Positions 37,401 through 52,000 of a DNA stretch of 64,000 bases are shown piece by piece; positions within the stretch are counted from its first letter, which is position 1; each line of letters opens with the position of its first letter. This DNA comes from Rhynchonema sp. JSB1_4. Lineage: Eukaryota; Nematoda; Chromadorea; Monhysterida; Xyalidae. The stretch lies in assembly GCA_030248065.1 (NCBI GenBank), contig JASAMV010008908.1, positions 1 to 64,000 on the forward strand, written 5' to 3'. Both the position numbers and the translations under genes were made by a program. The notes under the pieces were generated by a model. That model was not told the DNA's origin. It was given only the letters and a program-made list of their open reading frames with translations, and ran no database searches.

Positions 37401-39427
37401 TTCTCCGCCCGACATATTCGACGTGCGTGTTTGAGCTGTGTATCGCTTGACTCTCGCACACCCCCATCGGCGTGTGATTGTGACTGACAAGACACAGAAA
37501 CGGACATACGAGAAAGAACAAAAACGGATATAACGGATCAAAATGTGCCACAAACGACTGCTGGCGCCCGACGCACTTAATTGAACCACTTTGCCACTCG
37601 CACACAGACTACTTGTTACAAACCAATTGCGTTCTCAAGCACTTGCCACATATTGCGTCGCCGTGTTTTGTTGTTTTGTGCTCGGTCACACAAACAACTT
37701 TAACTCTCGTTACCTTGATCTGAACGACATGTTTTTATTCAATTCGTCGAACGTTTGAAAATCAACGACTAACCAACTTGCTGCTTCTGAGGCACAACAA
37801 CTAAATTTGATTTGAAATTTTCGCCGCTTTCTATACCCAATCATTGACCCCACACACAATGACTGGTGACCCATCGGTGCACTACCGACGTCGTTCAATG
37901 GCTCGGACGTACGTTTGGGACGGGATCCGGGGCACATTTGATAATTTTGAAACAATGAAAACATGCCAGACGTGATACTTTGTTGCCTGTGTACATTAGA
38001 TACCTTGTAACTGAGATGCTGTGCAAGACCACCAACATTGGAACGGTGCGCCCTCAGCCTTCCTGGCACATTACCTTGCAATTGCACGGTTGTGGTCAGA
38101 GACCAAAGAACGCAAAATAAATAGCACCTGATCCTGAATTTATGGCAGTTCGCAAGCACACCACAACCGCTAGCAGGTCACGGCACATTGCGCGTATTTT
38201 ATTTTTTCATTTATTTGTTCAGATCTTGGGTTTACCTGCATGTTATATTGTCTGGAGGGTTGAAATCGCCCAGTTGTCTTGTAACCATGATTTCAATCTT
38301 GCTGAAGTTGGCGGTTCTCATGGCTGTTTTCTTTTCTATTATTTGCATGAAGCTGGTGCTTATATATTTTGCCAGTAGATTTTCTTGACAGTTACACTGG
38401 TGGCTTAATGCATTTCAGCCAATTAACTTCAACATTCCTATGTTTGTTATATCACGTAACAGAAGTCAGTAGTTATATTATAGCTATGTTACTCCAAGCC
38501 TCAACCCCGGTATCAGCCGCAATAAAGGTAGACAGGTTGAGCTTACATAAAGCACTCATACAAACTTGCAGCGCTGCTACTAGTGTTTTGATCATAGGGT
38601 GCAAATATTCGTTATTATCGTCCTAGTAGGTATAGTCCACAACACCCGACATTGTATGCGTGCCTGTGACAGTTTTGCAGCGAGGCATGCATGACCAGAC
38701 CAACTATATACGGCGAGATTAGCTGTGTGTGCCTTTTGCATGCCCACCCGGCCTTTCAGTGTCCAATACAATAAGCCTTAGTAACACTGCCATGCATGTA
38801 CAAAGTCAAGCCTTTGTTTTCCCGTGATTTGATTATTTTCCGTTTTCTAGTTCATAACACTGCGGCCAGGCGATCCAAGACAAACTGATTAACTTTTATG
38901 TTCCATGTGGAAAACATGTTCATGCATTGAAGTCTTGCTTGTGTTTTGATGATGTTTCATAACTTTCTCGATCAAGGTTCCGTACGATTATGGAAACAGT
39001 TTGCATTTACGATACTTTGTCCACCCTCATTTGGTGTAGTACACTGAGATCATGTTTATGCCCATATTCGTGACAGCAGCCCATAAAATTCTGGTATCCG
39101 AGAAATGTTTCGTGTTTTCACAAAGCGCTCCAAAAGCATGAGCCTCACTGCTGCATTTCTGCACATATAGAGAGTGTTTGCAAAAATTTTTGCCGTTCAG
39201 AATCTGTTCTCATGGCATATGAGCTCCGGAGAATCATTCGCATTCTGCATCATCAATATGTATAGTACACAAATTGTGTCAGTTTACCCATCCTGAGCCC
39301 GCGGTCTGCCAGGTCATCGTCAGTGACGAGTCTTCACTTCAATATAGTCCATTATTTGTCCCCATTATTTGCAGTGTGATCCGCAGCTGTTGGCGGCGCG
39401 CGTGTGCGCCGTATTCGGTCACCGAAA
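31466..39427. other. Gene-poor region between CPT1 and Cav2
   Basis: Nearly 8 kb without a convincing exon on either strand. It contains purine/pyrimidine tracts (GAGCGAGAGAGGGAGAGAG at about 33096), CG-rich runs (32938-33006), and an ATG directly followed by a splice donor at 32573 that could be a minimal first exon. An open frame of 91 codons on the minus strand (31919-31644) resembles no family I know. This is probably the regulatory and 5' UTR territory of Cav2. Confidence 0.5.
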
Positions 39428-39511
39428 ATGTTGCGAATGGATGAGATAGCCGCTCTCGCAGCCGAACAGGCCAGGGACAGGGGCGCTCGGCCGACGCACA
39501 AGGCCGGACCG
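39428..39511 (+). CDS. Candidate alternative first coding exon 1a of Cav2
   Basis: An ATG opens 28 codons (MLRMDEIAALAAEQARDRG..) ending at a GTCAGT donor in phase 0, the phase required to join the shared channel exon at 45671. Composition is alanine/arginine-rich and exon-like, and G+C is higher than in the flanks. No homology is claimed. A second small ATG exon of 8 codons (39641-39664, MPALYAGQ) with a GTTTGG donor follows. Confidence 0.45.
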
Positions 39512-40984
39512 GTCAGTTTTTAGGATTTTCGTTCTTTTGATTTGTTTTTTTTTCGGTTTTTCATCCAAAATTATTTCAGTTTGTTGTTAGTGTTGAGCTG
39601 CGGCCGGTGTAAGCTCGTCCTCTTACACCAAAAGGGAATTATGCCCGCATTGTACGCCGGACAGGTTTGGATGAGTGACTTGACTTTCTATGCGTGTTCC
39701 CCCGATGCGTGATTTTCTTGAAATTGCCCCACACCGCTTCAAGCACATCATTTGCAGCGAACAAACCCTTGAATTTGCACAAGCACACAAAAATGGAGAA
39801 AAGTGCCATCAACTAGACATTACCGCTCAATCAAACCATGACATACAACATAAAAACCACAAGTGAAACGTGCGTATACCCATGCACCATAACAGGAACC
39901 ACTGGAAAGTTAATGTCCCGTAAGCGGTAACCAAGACACACAAACACACACGCACTCAGAAGCAACAGCTGTAAACCATACGGTATGAACTTCCGCGCAT
40001 TATGGGTGCACACAGGGCCCCCGGCATCAAAATTTTTCGTCCGGCTTCTGTCCGGTCTTGCATCGGAGTTTTATATTGAGGTGTTGTGCACATAAATTTT
40101 GCGACTTTCTGACGTCAAAAATTTTGACCGGCGTAAAAGTATTTCATTAGCCGTCTGCGGTAATTGCGTTTACGCTGGTCAAAAATTAGGTGCACCGTGA
40201 AATAAGGCCGGCCCGGGGACCGATCCCAAATTTTCGTGCATTGACTGCGTATCGGCATATGCCTCGCATAGGTATGTACATATGTACGTACATGTTCCGT
40301 CGGTGGCCGCATCAGTGGCGCGCAGTGCCGTGGATTTATTACGGCCAGTCTCAAGTTACACAAATCACAACGGCAGAGCGCATGTCGTAATGATCCCACT
40401 GCCAATAGTCGCCATCGTACCCGCGTGCGCGCCCATCTTTTTATGAATCATATCATTTGCGTCGATGGTACAGTTTTGATGGTCGCGAGTTTGGTGGTCT
40501 CTCGGTGGCAGCACAACAAGTGGTCGCATGAGAGTCACTTATCCTTGATACCAGGATACCTTCTTTTGCTGCCACTGTGTTTCTTCCGCCATGTCGCTCT
40601 AAAGCAGCTTCTCTCAACCGCCATTTAAGCGCGTTATAGTGTTTTTGTGTTCAGTGCGTCACAAACTTCCATGGTCTTGCTGCACTTTGTGACCCGCACG
40701 CTTTGTTTTCCTCACGGTGTGCCACTCAATTTATGGGTGCATGTAGTCGAAACGTGATTAGTTTAGAATTGATCCCACCCAGCTGTTGTCGCGCACATTG
40801 TCATGATTTCTGCCCCGCACGCACCGCACGAAATCAGCTCAGGCACGAGTTTACGACTTTTGGCCGCTCTTTCTCTCTCTCCAGCTTACCAGTAACTAAA
40901 CTAGTCAAAATTAGAAAAAAAACTTTTATGGTTTTGTCTCTCTGACGTGGAAGAGCATACAGTACTGGGAAATGGGGCAATTGT

Positions 40985-41014
40985 TGGTCAGTGAAAGAGA
41001 AAGAGAGAGAGAGA
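40985..41014 (+). promoter_or_regulatory. GA-repeat tract upstream of exon 1b
   Basis: GAAAGAGAAAGAGAGAGAGA followed by CCCGCAG. Similar GA tracts followed by CCCGCAG or GCGCC occur at 44424-44445 and 44990-45013, and a GAGAGAG tract lies at 33096-33117. They could be GAGA-type promoter elements for alternative Cav2 starts; this is inference. Confidence 0.35.
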
Positions 41015-41266
41015 CCCGCAGTGAACCACAGCGAAGTGCCCCAGCTGCACCAAAATCACGCACTAATCTTGTTAGCACTGTACTTGGTGCTGCATGTATA
41101 TGCAGCTCGAGGTTTGAAAGCACAACCCGCTTGGTTCTCGATTGTTTTAGTTGTTTCGTGTGTGTGTGTGTGCCAGTAATATTGTTGGTGTCGACACTTT
41201 GGTTGCTGATTTCAAGATGCCAAATTCACATTAACACTTCCACGTTGCGTGCGAGTATCAACAAAG

Positions 41267-41317
41267 ATGTCGGATACCCGTAGTTCGCACTCGAACGAGG
41301 GAATTGGAGGTAAAACG
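41267..41317 (+). CDS. Candidate alternative first coding exon 1b of Cav2
   Basis: ATG plus 16 codons (MSDTRSSHSNEGIGGKT) then a GTAGGC donor in phase 0. A GA-rich tract (40986-41012), as often found near promoters, lies 250-280 bp upstream. It would splice in frame to the exon at 45671. Confidence 0.45.
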
Positions 41318-43058
41318 GTAGGCCATTTCATTTTTTTCGTTCATTTTTTTAAATTTCTGCCACTTTTTTTCACGATGAATAAAAATTTGCCCACCAAATA
41401 CAGTCGGCTTAGCATAATTCGCATTTGTGTTCGCATAAGCGCTGCGTTTCCGATTGATGTAATGCGTGTTACTTAGATCGCAAATCACACATGAAAGGCT
41501 CGGGGCTCACTGTGACTGACTGTGAGCCTGCGCGCTTTTTGAGAGTGCTTAGCAACTAAACGACACCATGCACCAAGTTTTGGTGTATACATACATACTT
41601 ACTGGGGTATTTAGTGCGGTCATATGCAAACCACTTGAAGCTGACCAGTGCACACTTGAATATCGGGGAAACAGTGCGCGCATTTATTCCCGAGCGAATA
41701 CTTTATGACTGTCCGCTTTTGGCATGGCATCACTTGTATGTCTGCACTGTGAATGGTTAAGGTACACTTTGGACCAACAATATGTAAACTTTGCACACAT
41801 TACGCACACTTGGCCGAATCTGCTCCATGCATGAAGGTTGGGACTTTTTTATTGGTCTATATGGTAAATTTAATGAAGCAGTGCTAGTTCGATGCTTCTA
41901 TTGATAAGTTTAAGGTCATGCCTTTCTGAATCAGGCAACATTTGTCCCGCCAGAGTCGGCTCCTTCTGTCATGAGTGTTTCATACTGTGGCATACGGACA
42001 CATGAGCGCGTGATTTTCAACTTTTGATAGTCCGAAGTTGTTACCTACAGTTCGGCAATGACACTTCACGATGTTTTATGGACCATTCTGATCGAGTGCT
42101 TTTGATATGAGCCATACATCATCTACGGACAGCAAAAAAACTGACAGTGTCCATAGTTAATGCCCATGGGTGCGACTGCATATTCTGATTATACTGATGT
42201 GCCGCTCGTGTAATCACGTCCATATGGTACTTTCGGTCACCACAAGAAACGCTCTGTGGGTCTGACCAGTCGAAGATACTAAGAACCTCCACCATCCTAC
42301 ATTTTTTAAACTGAGAACAATATTTTTAATTACTGGACCAAAATACATCCGCGGTTAAATATGACATCAGATGAACATCTTTTCATCCTTGCTCACCCAT
42401 GAGTGACAAAAAGGGTAGGTTCTGCGCTTTGTGACGAATTTCAGGTACCGCGTTTTTTACCTTTATTGTAGCCGGCAGTTTTGAAATTTTGTGTCATTGC
42501 GAACTAATCAAAGTTATGGCCATTTGAATAGTCTATGCTCGCAGATGACATGATGATCTGGCATCTGGCTCCTGGATGTTTGCTGAGACGGCAAGATACT
42601 AAAAAGAGTATGTTTCAAGAACTATAAGAAACGCCAGTTTGCTACGATTTTTGGTCACAATCTAAAATTTTTGATGTCCGGAGCTGCCATACTGCGGCGA
42701 ATGAGAGATTAATTTTACGTAATGCTCCATTTGGCTGAGGCCAGTGCAGGGTTCCTTTTGAAAGCATGCAGCAAGCAAGGTACTGCATACATACTGTACA
42801 TGGTACATATAGATGGCTCACGTTAACGTGGTTGCTTTTTAACTCCGTAACCAGATTTTGGGCAGAACGAAAAAAATGAAACATGAGCTTACTAACCTGG
42901 TGAATGCAAATATATGGCACATACATGTATACCTGCCAAAACAAGCTTAGTGATTGATACTGCGCCGTTTTTGTATTGGTGGCAGATAAACATTTTATGG
43001 TTTCTGAGTTGTAAGCAACTCCTCCCCCCAAACCAGTCACATCATTTTGTGTCAAGAA

Positions 43059-46000
43059 ATGGCCATGCCCGAACTGGTCCTTGCCGTGTCAGCAGAACAA
43101 CAGGAGCAGCCCGTCATCACCACGTCTAGCGTGAGCCGGAAGCCAAAATATGAAGTGGTTAGGAGAAGTTATATTTTTTCTTCACAAATAATGTTTTTAA
43201 GGCGCGTCACGTTTGGGTGCGACAGCCGCGAGTCGACAGCGAACGGGTAAAAAGGTAAATCAGCGCCAGACCCAAAGTCGATCCGGAGTTTTTAATCGCC
43301 GGTGTTGCACAATATGCCTGTCAATTTACAAATAGTCGACCGATGTTACCCCTATGTTGTTGAACAACAGCTTCTTAAACCATTGTGTCCCCTGTGTTGT
43401 CCTCTCGTGCCTTGCCTTTGGTACCAGTGAAGCTCATTTCATGCTGCGGTTTACGTAATCTGAAACTTAGATATGGTTCCAATTGGTGACGTGATTAAGC
43501 GTGAGCCTCAATGGTTGAGCCATAGCGTCGGCCTGACATATATTGGCTTCGGAGACCAAAGCCAAATAACCACCGCAATGCTACATATGTACATACATAG
43601 GTGAGCGTTACTGGTGCATTTTTTCCTTGTTGCACGCTACCCCATTTGGTGTTTTTCCCTTCATTAGTCATCGCACCGTGCTACAATTCCAAACTTGATC
43701 GTCGACGCTGTGTGTGACCCACTTATATTATCCACGTGTGTGTGTGTCCAAATGACGTTTCGGCGCGCGGGCGGGCGGGCGTCTGCCAAAATTTTGCGTG
43801 AAATATTGCCACAATTCAATTTGAAATTCGCGCATCTGACCGAGCTCCCGCTCTTTTGCAATCAAGCGGCGTATGCCTGGTTGACTGGAACGATACGCGA
43901 AAATGCACGTTTTATAAAAGGGCTCATTGTTGCCACAGTACCGTTGAATTGGCTAATTGTATTGTAGTTGATGCATGTATGTAGTTCACACTGATGTATC
44001 CGCTTAAAGTGCTCGAACTAGACGTGAAGCCACTTCATGCGTAAACGACAACACAATTTGCCTTCGGATATGGAATCTAGATTAAAGCCGCAACAGACGC
44101 TTGCAGTCACAAAAATATAACTTTTTTTCGTCGGGGCCCGGCCGCGAGCAACAATAAACAGCCACGTTGTGTTGCATGCAAGCAAACAGCCGTCGTCACG
44201 CTGCAGATACCGAGCAATAGAGACGGGAAATAAGCTGGATATACATACCGTATGACAGACACAGCGATAGAGCACACGGCCCAGCTTTCGTCATATAAAA
44301 ATTGGCACTTTTTCGCCCCGCCCTTATTCGTTGGAACACAGTCACACATACAACAACAATAGGACTCAAATTTGCCATATGTGCGCCTATGCTTTGCTAA
44401 CCGTATGTGAGTTAGTGCTACCGAGAACGAGAGAAAGAGAGGCGCCCTGCTGAGTTTGCCACCCGGCCGAAAATACCCGAAAATATAGTAGTGGTGTGAG
44501 GCGACTAATACGAGAAGCAGCAGCCTTATATATTTTGTCTTTGTGACTTTATTTTGCTCACGGTGCTGCTAAATACTGTATCACGACGACCACGCTGCTA
44601 TATGTATGCTGCACTCAGACAGCGAAGACACACTAACACCCGGCCGTAGTTGATAACGATAATATGACGGTTTCGAAAACGGTAAGATCATCTCTGCGGC
44701 GCAACTAACGCGGACGCGTCGTGTTTTGCCAGTTCATCTATCTCTTGACACGAACCAAAACATAAGCTGGAACTACTACTAATCTAGGACACAACCAGCC
44801 GTACGCAACTGAACGGTCGTGCCCAAACTCTTATCTTGGCTCAAAATTTGTGTCTCACATTTTGGCCCAACTGCATACATACCAACCCCTATCATGGAGC
44901 AATTGGGCATGGCCCGGCCCAAATATAAGAAGAACACTTACACTGTTTGACATGAAATTAATGAAACCGGCGCTCTAGCATTTGTGCCCAAGAGAGAGGC
45001 AGAGAGACCCGCAGACGACCAAAAACGGTTACATATCGCCTGCTGTGGTCACGACACCGGCCTGGGCACGCAGACTTATCGGGTCACGTCTGACCCGTCC
45101 CAACTTGGCTTTTTGTGTTCTTGTGATATCGCGTAATTTTTTCGTCATGAACCATCACTGGTAAATCTGACCAACTATAATTGAGTTCGGAGTAATTCGA
45201 CCCAAATGGGCTTCACGTACACACATCAGGTAAACCATAACAACCAAAATCAGCGATAACTGCATGCTGTATTATAGAGAAAACATCTGAAAATTCAGTG
45301 TTTTGACTTTGAGTGCATTTGACACATTCCCCTCGAGCTTCTGTAGACCATACTATGATAACATGCCAATGTGTACCACCGCTTCTTGACTTGGTGTGGA
45401 AACTGCAAGCAGTGACAATTTGACAGCTTGGACCTTCGTGTCAAACAGTCGCATTGTTTCTGCCGCTGCTGTTCCAGGGGCCTCTATGTGCACGGGCCTG
45501 CCTGTACGTACAGTACTGTACCTGGAAGTCGTCATATGGTTGTATAAAACATTTTGGTCGTCATTATGCTGTTGCATATTGAAACATCTCGTGTTTCCCA
45601 TGTAGGGCAGGCCCGCGCAAAGGTCCCAGTCTCCGACCGGTCGCATGCACAAGTCTCCTTGTCGTTTCAGGGTCCCTCGTCGTTGTTCATCTTCCCGGAA
45701 CGGAATGTGATCCGACGGTACGCCAAGCAGTTCTGCGCATGGCCGCCGTTCGATTGGTTCATTTTGGGCACGATCGTCGCCAATTGTTGTGTGATGGCGT
45801 TGGACGAACATTTCCCCAACAGCGACAAGAAACCACTGGCCATGATGATGGTTGGGCTGCGTGATGTTTCAATCGGGGTTATTTGCTGTTGTGAGCTGTG
45901 CTGGGAAAGAGCGGTGGTGAAAATGACAAGTTTGATGGCGGCACATCACGAGTTTGTGTTAGCTGCATTCTGCGCTGTGCACGTCGGTGCGTGAAATCTT

Positions 46001-49000
46001 GGCGCAAATGTAAAGTGCTGGCTGATGCCATGGAACTCATCAACGAGATGTTATTTTTTCCAAAACTGGAGGTCCAACAAATCCTAAGCTCCAATTTCCA
46101 TTCAAATCATCTTTCACGCTCCAAGCGTTCACCCTTCCAGGAATCATTCGAGCCGGTCTTCATGGTGATCTTCACGGGCGAGTGTGTCGTGAAAATCATC
46201 GCCCAGGGTCTGGTGTTGCACAAGGGTGCCTATCTGCACAGCATGTGGAATATGCTCGATTTTGTCGTCGTCGTCAGCGGGTTCGTTAAAAATTTCCCAC
46301 AAAAAAATTATTTTTAGCAATGCGTTACATTTCGACTAACCGAACCAAATCGTTATTTCCAGTGCAATGGAGATGCTGCCGTTCGCGCAGACGACTGGAA
46401 TGCCCGGCGGTGGACAGAAAGGCGGCATGGACATGAAGGCCCTGCGGACAGTGCGTGTCCTGCGACCACTCAAACTCGTCTCGGGCATACCAAGTTCGCA
46501 ATCTGGGCGCGCACTCTAGTTTTGCGATTGATTGGCATCGAGTCACGAACTGTTCCCACACAACACTAAATGTTTCACCTGCTATTCCCAGGTCTGCAAG
46601 TGGTCGTCAAAGCGATTCTGTGTGCGATGGCGCCCATCATGCAGATCGGCGTGTTGGTGCTGTTCGCCATCGTCATATTCGCGATTATCGGACTCGAATT
46701 CTATTCGGGCAAGTTCCACAACGCCTGCACGATACCGACGGAACACGGACCGCCCCTGTTTGTGCTTGACGGTGGACGGGTGTTTCCGTGCGCACCCAAC
46801 AATGCGTCTGGTGGGAATATATGTCCGCCCGGCTCGCAGTGTGAACTCAATGTTTGGATTGGTATGTCAACCACCCTCGAATTGATTTTGTTGGTTAGCT
46901 GTGTCTTGCTTGACTCATAATGGTTGCCTGATGTTTCAGGGCCGAACAATGGCATAACTTCGTTCGACCACATTGCATTTGCGATGATCACCGTCTTTCA
47001 GTGTATCACCATGGAGGGCTGGACCACGGTGATGTATTACGTAAGTTGGGTAGGGTGAGGCTATGATGGATGGGGTCTAGCAATGTCATCCACGTATGAC
47101 ATCGACGCGTTTGCAGACCGACGACGCTCTGGGCGACACCTGGAACTGGATGTTCTTCGTGCCCCTCATTATCATTGGCTCATTCTTCATGCTCAACTTG
47201 GTGCTTGGTGTATTGAGCGGGTGAGCTGATGTTTCACAAATAAAAAAGCAGACCGATGGAATGTAGAACAAACTGAGTGAATTTGCAGAGAGTTCGCGAA
47301 AGAGCGCGAACGCGTCGAGAATCGCAACGAATTCCTCAAATTGCGTCGACAGCAGCAGATTGAACGTGAGTTGACCGGCTACCTCGACTGGATTGGTCGT
47401 GCCGAGGAGATCACGCTCAGCGACAAACGCACGACGAGGGAGGAGAGACGGTCGATATTGGAAGGTGATGCTTCATTGGCTTTGTATTAGAGGTCGTATT
47501 GTTCTGGTACTTACATAAGGTGTGAACAAACGAGTCCATTGGTCAAACAATTGACGGGGACTGTTTGTACAGTAGTACATACCTAACAGATGTGTGCTTC
47601 CTGCACATGGTCAGAGTCAAAATTACTAACGTATACAAATATGTAAGTCTGAAACATCACACGCACGACCCACCCACTCGTTTTCAGCACGTCGACGCGC
47701 CGAACATCTTCGCAAGAAACTGCTCACTCAACAATCGGACGCGGAGGAGGAGGCTGAGGATGAGGAGGAGGAAGAAATGGAGTTGGACGAAAATCAGGAG
47801 GACATTCCATTCGGCGGTGATGCGTCGGAAGGTTGCATATTTCAGTCATGCTTTTCGTGTTGCGATCAGATGTGGACGGCAGTATGCACTGAGCCCCAGT
47901 GGCATCTGAGTCGGGGTCGAGTTGGTCTAGAAATGTTCCGATATGACACGCCCATCCGTGCGTGAAACTCCACCGACACACATGACTGGCCATGTGCGTC
48001 TACGTATGCGTGACACGTGCGCGTGGGCCGTACAATACAGTGTATGGTACAACTTACCCGGCTGCTGGTATTCTGTGGTGTGTCATGCAAAAAACACTTT
48101 TAGGCCAAGTCAAAGTCAACCCCAACCTGACCAACCCGCCAGCAAAGTGCATACGACCCCCGAAATTACTGTGGTAACATTACCTCCATCTTTTGTTTCA
48201 CAAATCACAGTTGCTCAACCACGCCGACCGAAGGGTCTGATCGCGCGATGGAAATGGAAAATCAAACGCGCCCGGATCAAGACCAAGAAAATAGTGAAGA
48301 CGTCGTTGTTCTACTGGTGTGTCATCTCGTTGGTGTTCCTCAACACGCTCACCACGGCTGTCGAGCACTACGGACAGCCGGATTGGTTGACGCATTTTCT
48401 CAGTGAGTTCGTTTGGATCAACATTTGGAATTGAAAAGGGGGAAATTCGCTCAATCGCGAAATTGAAAGTTCTTTTCGTTCAAATTTCATTTTTTCTGAA
48501 TATCGTGATCATCTCAAAATTACCACGCCGATGTTATTTGTCAGTCGCTAACGGAAGATGAAGGTCTATTCCACCTAGACCCATCTGTGATGTTTCAGTG
48601 GGCACCGAGTTTCTCTTCCTGACGCTGTTCTTCGGCGAAATGGGCTCGAAAATGTTCGCGCTCGGACCCCGTCTCTACTTCCAATCGGCGTTCAACAAAT
48701 TCGATTGCATCGTAAGTACTATATACTTTAATTCGGTTTTTCAATTGCTGTCCTTGCGCATAAAATAAGACAATCCTCTAATGAAATAAGAAAATGACAC
48801 AATAAGACCACTTTCTCCTCCCAGGTGATCGTGCTGAGCGCGATCGAAGTGATCTGCGATGCGCTCTACGGCCTTTCATTCGGCATATCTGTGTTCCGTG
48901 TGCTTCGACTGCTCAGAATGTTCAAAATGACCAGGTTTGACTCGAATAATAGAATCACAATCTTTGAGATTTGATTTAACCGGTGTGAGTGGCGGTGGAC

Positions 49001-52000
49001 GACGTTGATCGTCGACATGCGCCGACTACGTCAGAATAAGCCTCTCACTGAATGCCATCTATTTTTTCAGACATTGGATCAGTCTGAAGAACCTTGTCGT
49101 TTCCCTGGTCAATTCGATTCGCAGCATTCTCTCGCTGTTGTTCCTGCTGTTTCTATTCTGTCTCATATTCGCTCTGCTTGGAATGCAGATGTTTGGTGGA
49201 AAGTAAGACGCGAATTTGGTTTCTTTGGGTTGAGGCCGATGAAGCAACGAAACTATACTGAATTTCAGATTCAATTTTATTCCGAAACGTCCCTATTATC
49301 ACTTTGACACGTTCCCCGTGGCGATGATCACTGTGTTTCAAGTGAGTTCCAAAGTTGATCTAGAAACGATTTCTGAACTTAATTCTTATTTGCATTCCAT
49401 TTTAAAAGGGCATCCCAAAATTTTCCTGCCGGACAAGGTGTGTATAAGAGCATCATCAGTCGACATCAATAAATTACAAATGTTTCAGTGTCTAACCGGT
49501 GAAGATTGGAACGAAGTGATGTACACCGGTGTGGAATCAATGGGCGGAATCAACGACGGTCTCTACTTCTCACTCTATTTCATTGTTTTGGTGCTGCTCG
49601 GCAATTGTAAGTGTCGCAAATACAAGTTTTGCATTTTCATTAGTTACCTTGATCATTAATCTTAAAAATACAATTTTCTCCATCCAGACACCCTACTGAA
49701 CGTATTTTTGGCCATCGCCGTCGACAACTTGGCCAACGCACAGGAGATGACCGCTGCTATGGAGGTAATTTTTCTTCTTAATCCTCCTTACATGACCTGA
49801 TGTTTCACAACCCCTGACAGGCCGAGGCAGCAGCTGCGGCGGCAGAATTGGAGGCGAAACAACGCGGCGAAATGGAAGACTCCGATGAGGAGCAGGAGGG
49901 CAGTGATGAATGCGAGGAGGGGGAGGGGTACGAGTATGACGAGGTAGGGCTCACCACCTGTATGATTATTGAAAATTGCGATTTAAAAATTAAATAACGC
50001 AGTTTTTTTCAAGGAATTTGAGCCATCCGAGCGGTGAGCATTGTTGTTGTGCGTGGGCATGTGTTTCCTAAAATTCTGATTACATACCTTCTTGTTCCTA
50101 ATTTGATGATGTTTCAGTGACCGATGGAAGGTCGACATTGACGAGTGCATGTTCGATGACTATGAAGGTTTGGACGAAGCGTGACTTGATATGAAAATGA
50201 CTCAACATTTGTTGGATTTACCGATTATCGATTTACAGAATCGCCCCCGGTCACCGCACAGCCATCGCCGGTGGAGGAGGAGCCACCTCCTCCACCTGAG
50301 CCCGAACCGACGTCGATGTCGAAGATAAGTGGCGTGTTTCGAATTTGATCTAAACTAAAGCAATCATTCCAAAATCAAGCATTTGGTTCAAGCTTTGGAG
50401 AGAAAATCTTTTAAAAATCTTTTAAAAAAATGGGATTTTTATTCTATCCTCTCCATTTCACCTGAAGGACGATGGCGGAGGCGATGCAGGTGAGGAGGCT
50501 GAGGAAGACGATGACGCGTTCGGCACCGTCAAACCGATCGTGCCCTTTTCGTCGCTATTCATATGCGGCACGACCAACTGGTTAGTGACTGACCCCGATA
50601 TGGTTATAGACCATCACTTTCGGTAAAGCGGTTTAGTCTACGAAAGACGAGTAAAAGTGTGAATGCTGCGTTGAGCTTTGTCATCGCATTCCTTTTTTTG
50701 GCAAAGGTCACCTGTCTGTTAATTCCTGTTTTCATGGACGGGTGGTGCGCCAGAACAATGTCAGTGCATGAGCCAGGTAACTGCTAGCCCGAGAATAGAT
50801 CTCATTGGTCACAGCATCCACTCTCTATCCCAACACGTAAACGTGCTTTATGGTTGGCCGTTTCGACCTGCTTTCGTGGACCGGCGGTGCACCAGGTCAT
50901 CGTCCGTGCGAATGCACCAATGGCTGGCCAAGTCGTCAGATCCAAAACCAAGACCTGGTCTCCATAAACCCCATCCTCAACCACTTTCAGCATCCGCGTC
51001 GGCATACACAGATTCGTCCAACATCGCTATTTTGAGATGTTCATTCTAATCGTAATCGTTATCTCGAGTCTGTCCATGGCCGCTGAGGACCCCGTTGACG
51101 AGCATGCACCGATCAACCAAGTGCTCCAGTACCTGGACTACGGCTTCACGCTCATTTTTGCTCTCGAGACTTTCCTCAAGGTACTCTTTGGAAATTTCCG
51201 AAGCCTTTCTTTGTGTAAGTGTTTTCACATTTTGGATTTAAAGAAACGGAAGGCATAAATGTCAGATAATCGATTTGGGTCTGCTGCTTCATCCCGGGTC
51301 GTATCTGCGCGATTTCTGGAACATTCTCGATTTCATCGTCGTTGCCGTCGCGCTACTATCGTTGGGCGTCAATTTCTTGTGCGTTACTTTTTCTCTTTAA
51401 ATTTAAACTTCCTACAGTTTCGCATCCGCGTGATGATGCAGAATCAATGAATCTATCCTTGATCTAACAACCTGACATATGGAATTTACAGCGGTTCGGG
51501 CTCGGGAAGCGCGAGCAAGAATTTGAGCACGATCAAATCTCTGCGTGTGCTTCGTGTGCTGCGACCACTGAAAACAATTAAACGCGTACCAAAATTGAAG
51601 GTTCGCTTTTGATTCCAGAAAACTTTCCGTGAATGAAAGATCAGATTATTGTCTTGAAACATCAGGCTGTGTTCGATTGTGTGATCAACTCGCTGAAAAA
51701 CGTGTTCAACATTCTCATTGTCTACTACATATTCCAATTCATATTCGCTGTCATCGCTGTCCAGCTGTTCATGGTTAGTGAATGGGTGGAGCCGCTTCAG
51801 TGAATGGGTTGTATTCTAAAGGATCATTGAGATGATTAGCTCGAAATACCAGTGGTGTAGCATAAGGATGCTTAGAGCTCTGCGCCTCCAGCTGTTGAGT
51901 TGGCTCGTATACAAACTCTTGTGAGCGTTGTCACTGATCCCTGGAACCTCACGGATAAATGGTTCAAATTCAATTTTGCCAACTCCAAAGCACCCCTGAA

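Noticed and set aside
43500..43575. tRNA-like segment (CATAGCGTCGGCCTGACA..)
   Set aside because: An A-box-like stretch is present but there is no B box, no anticodon arm and no acceptor pairing; at most a decayed SINE fragment.
51849..51875. CAGTGGTGTAGC matching a hAT MITE end in a Cav2 intron
   Set aside because: Only the terminal dozen bases match; no second end or target duplication was found, so it is at most a fragment.
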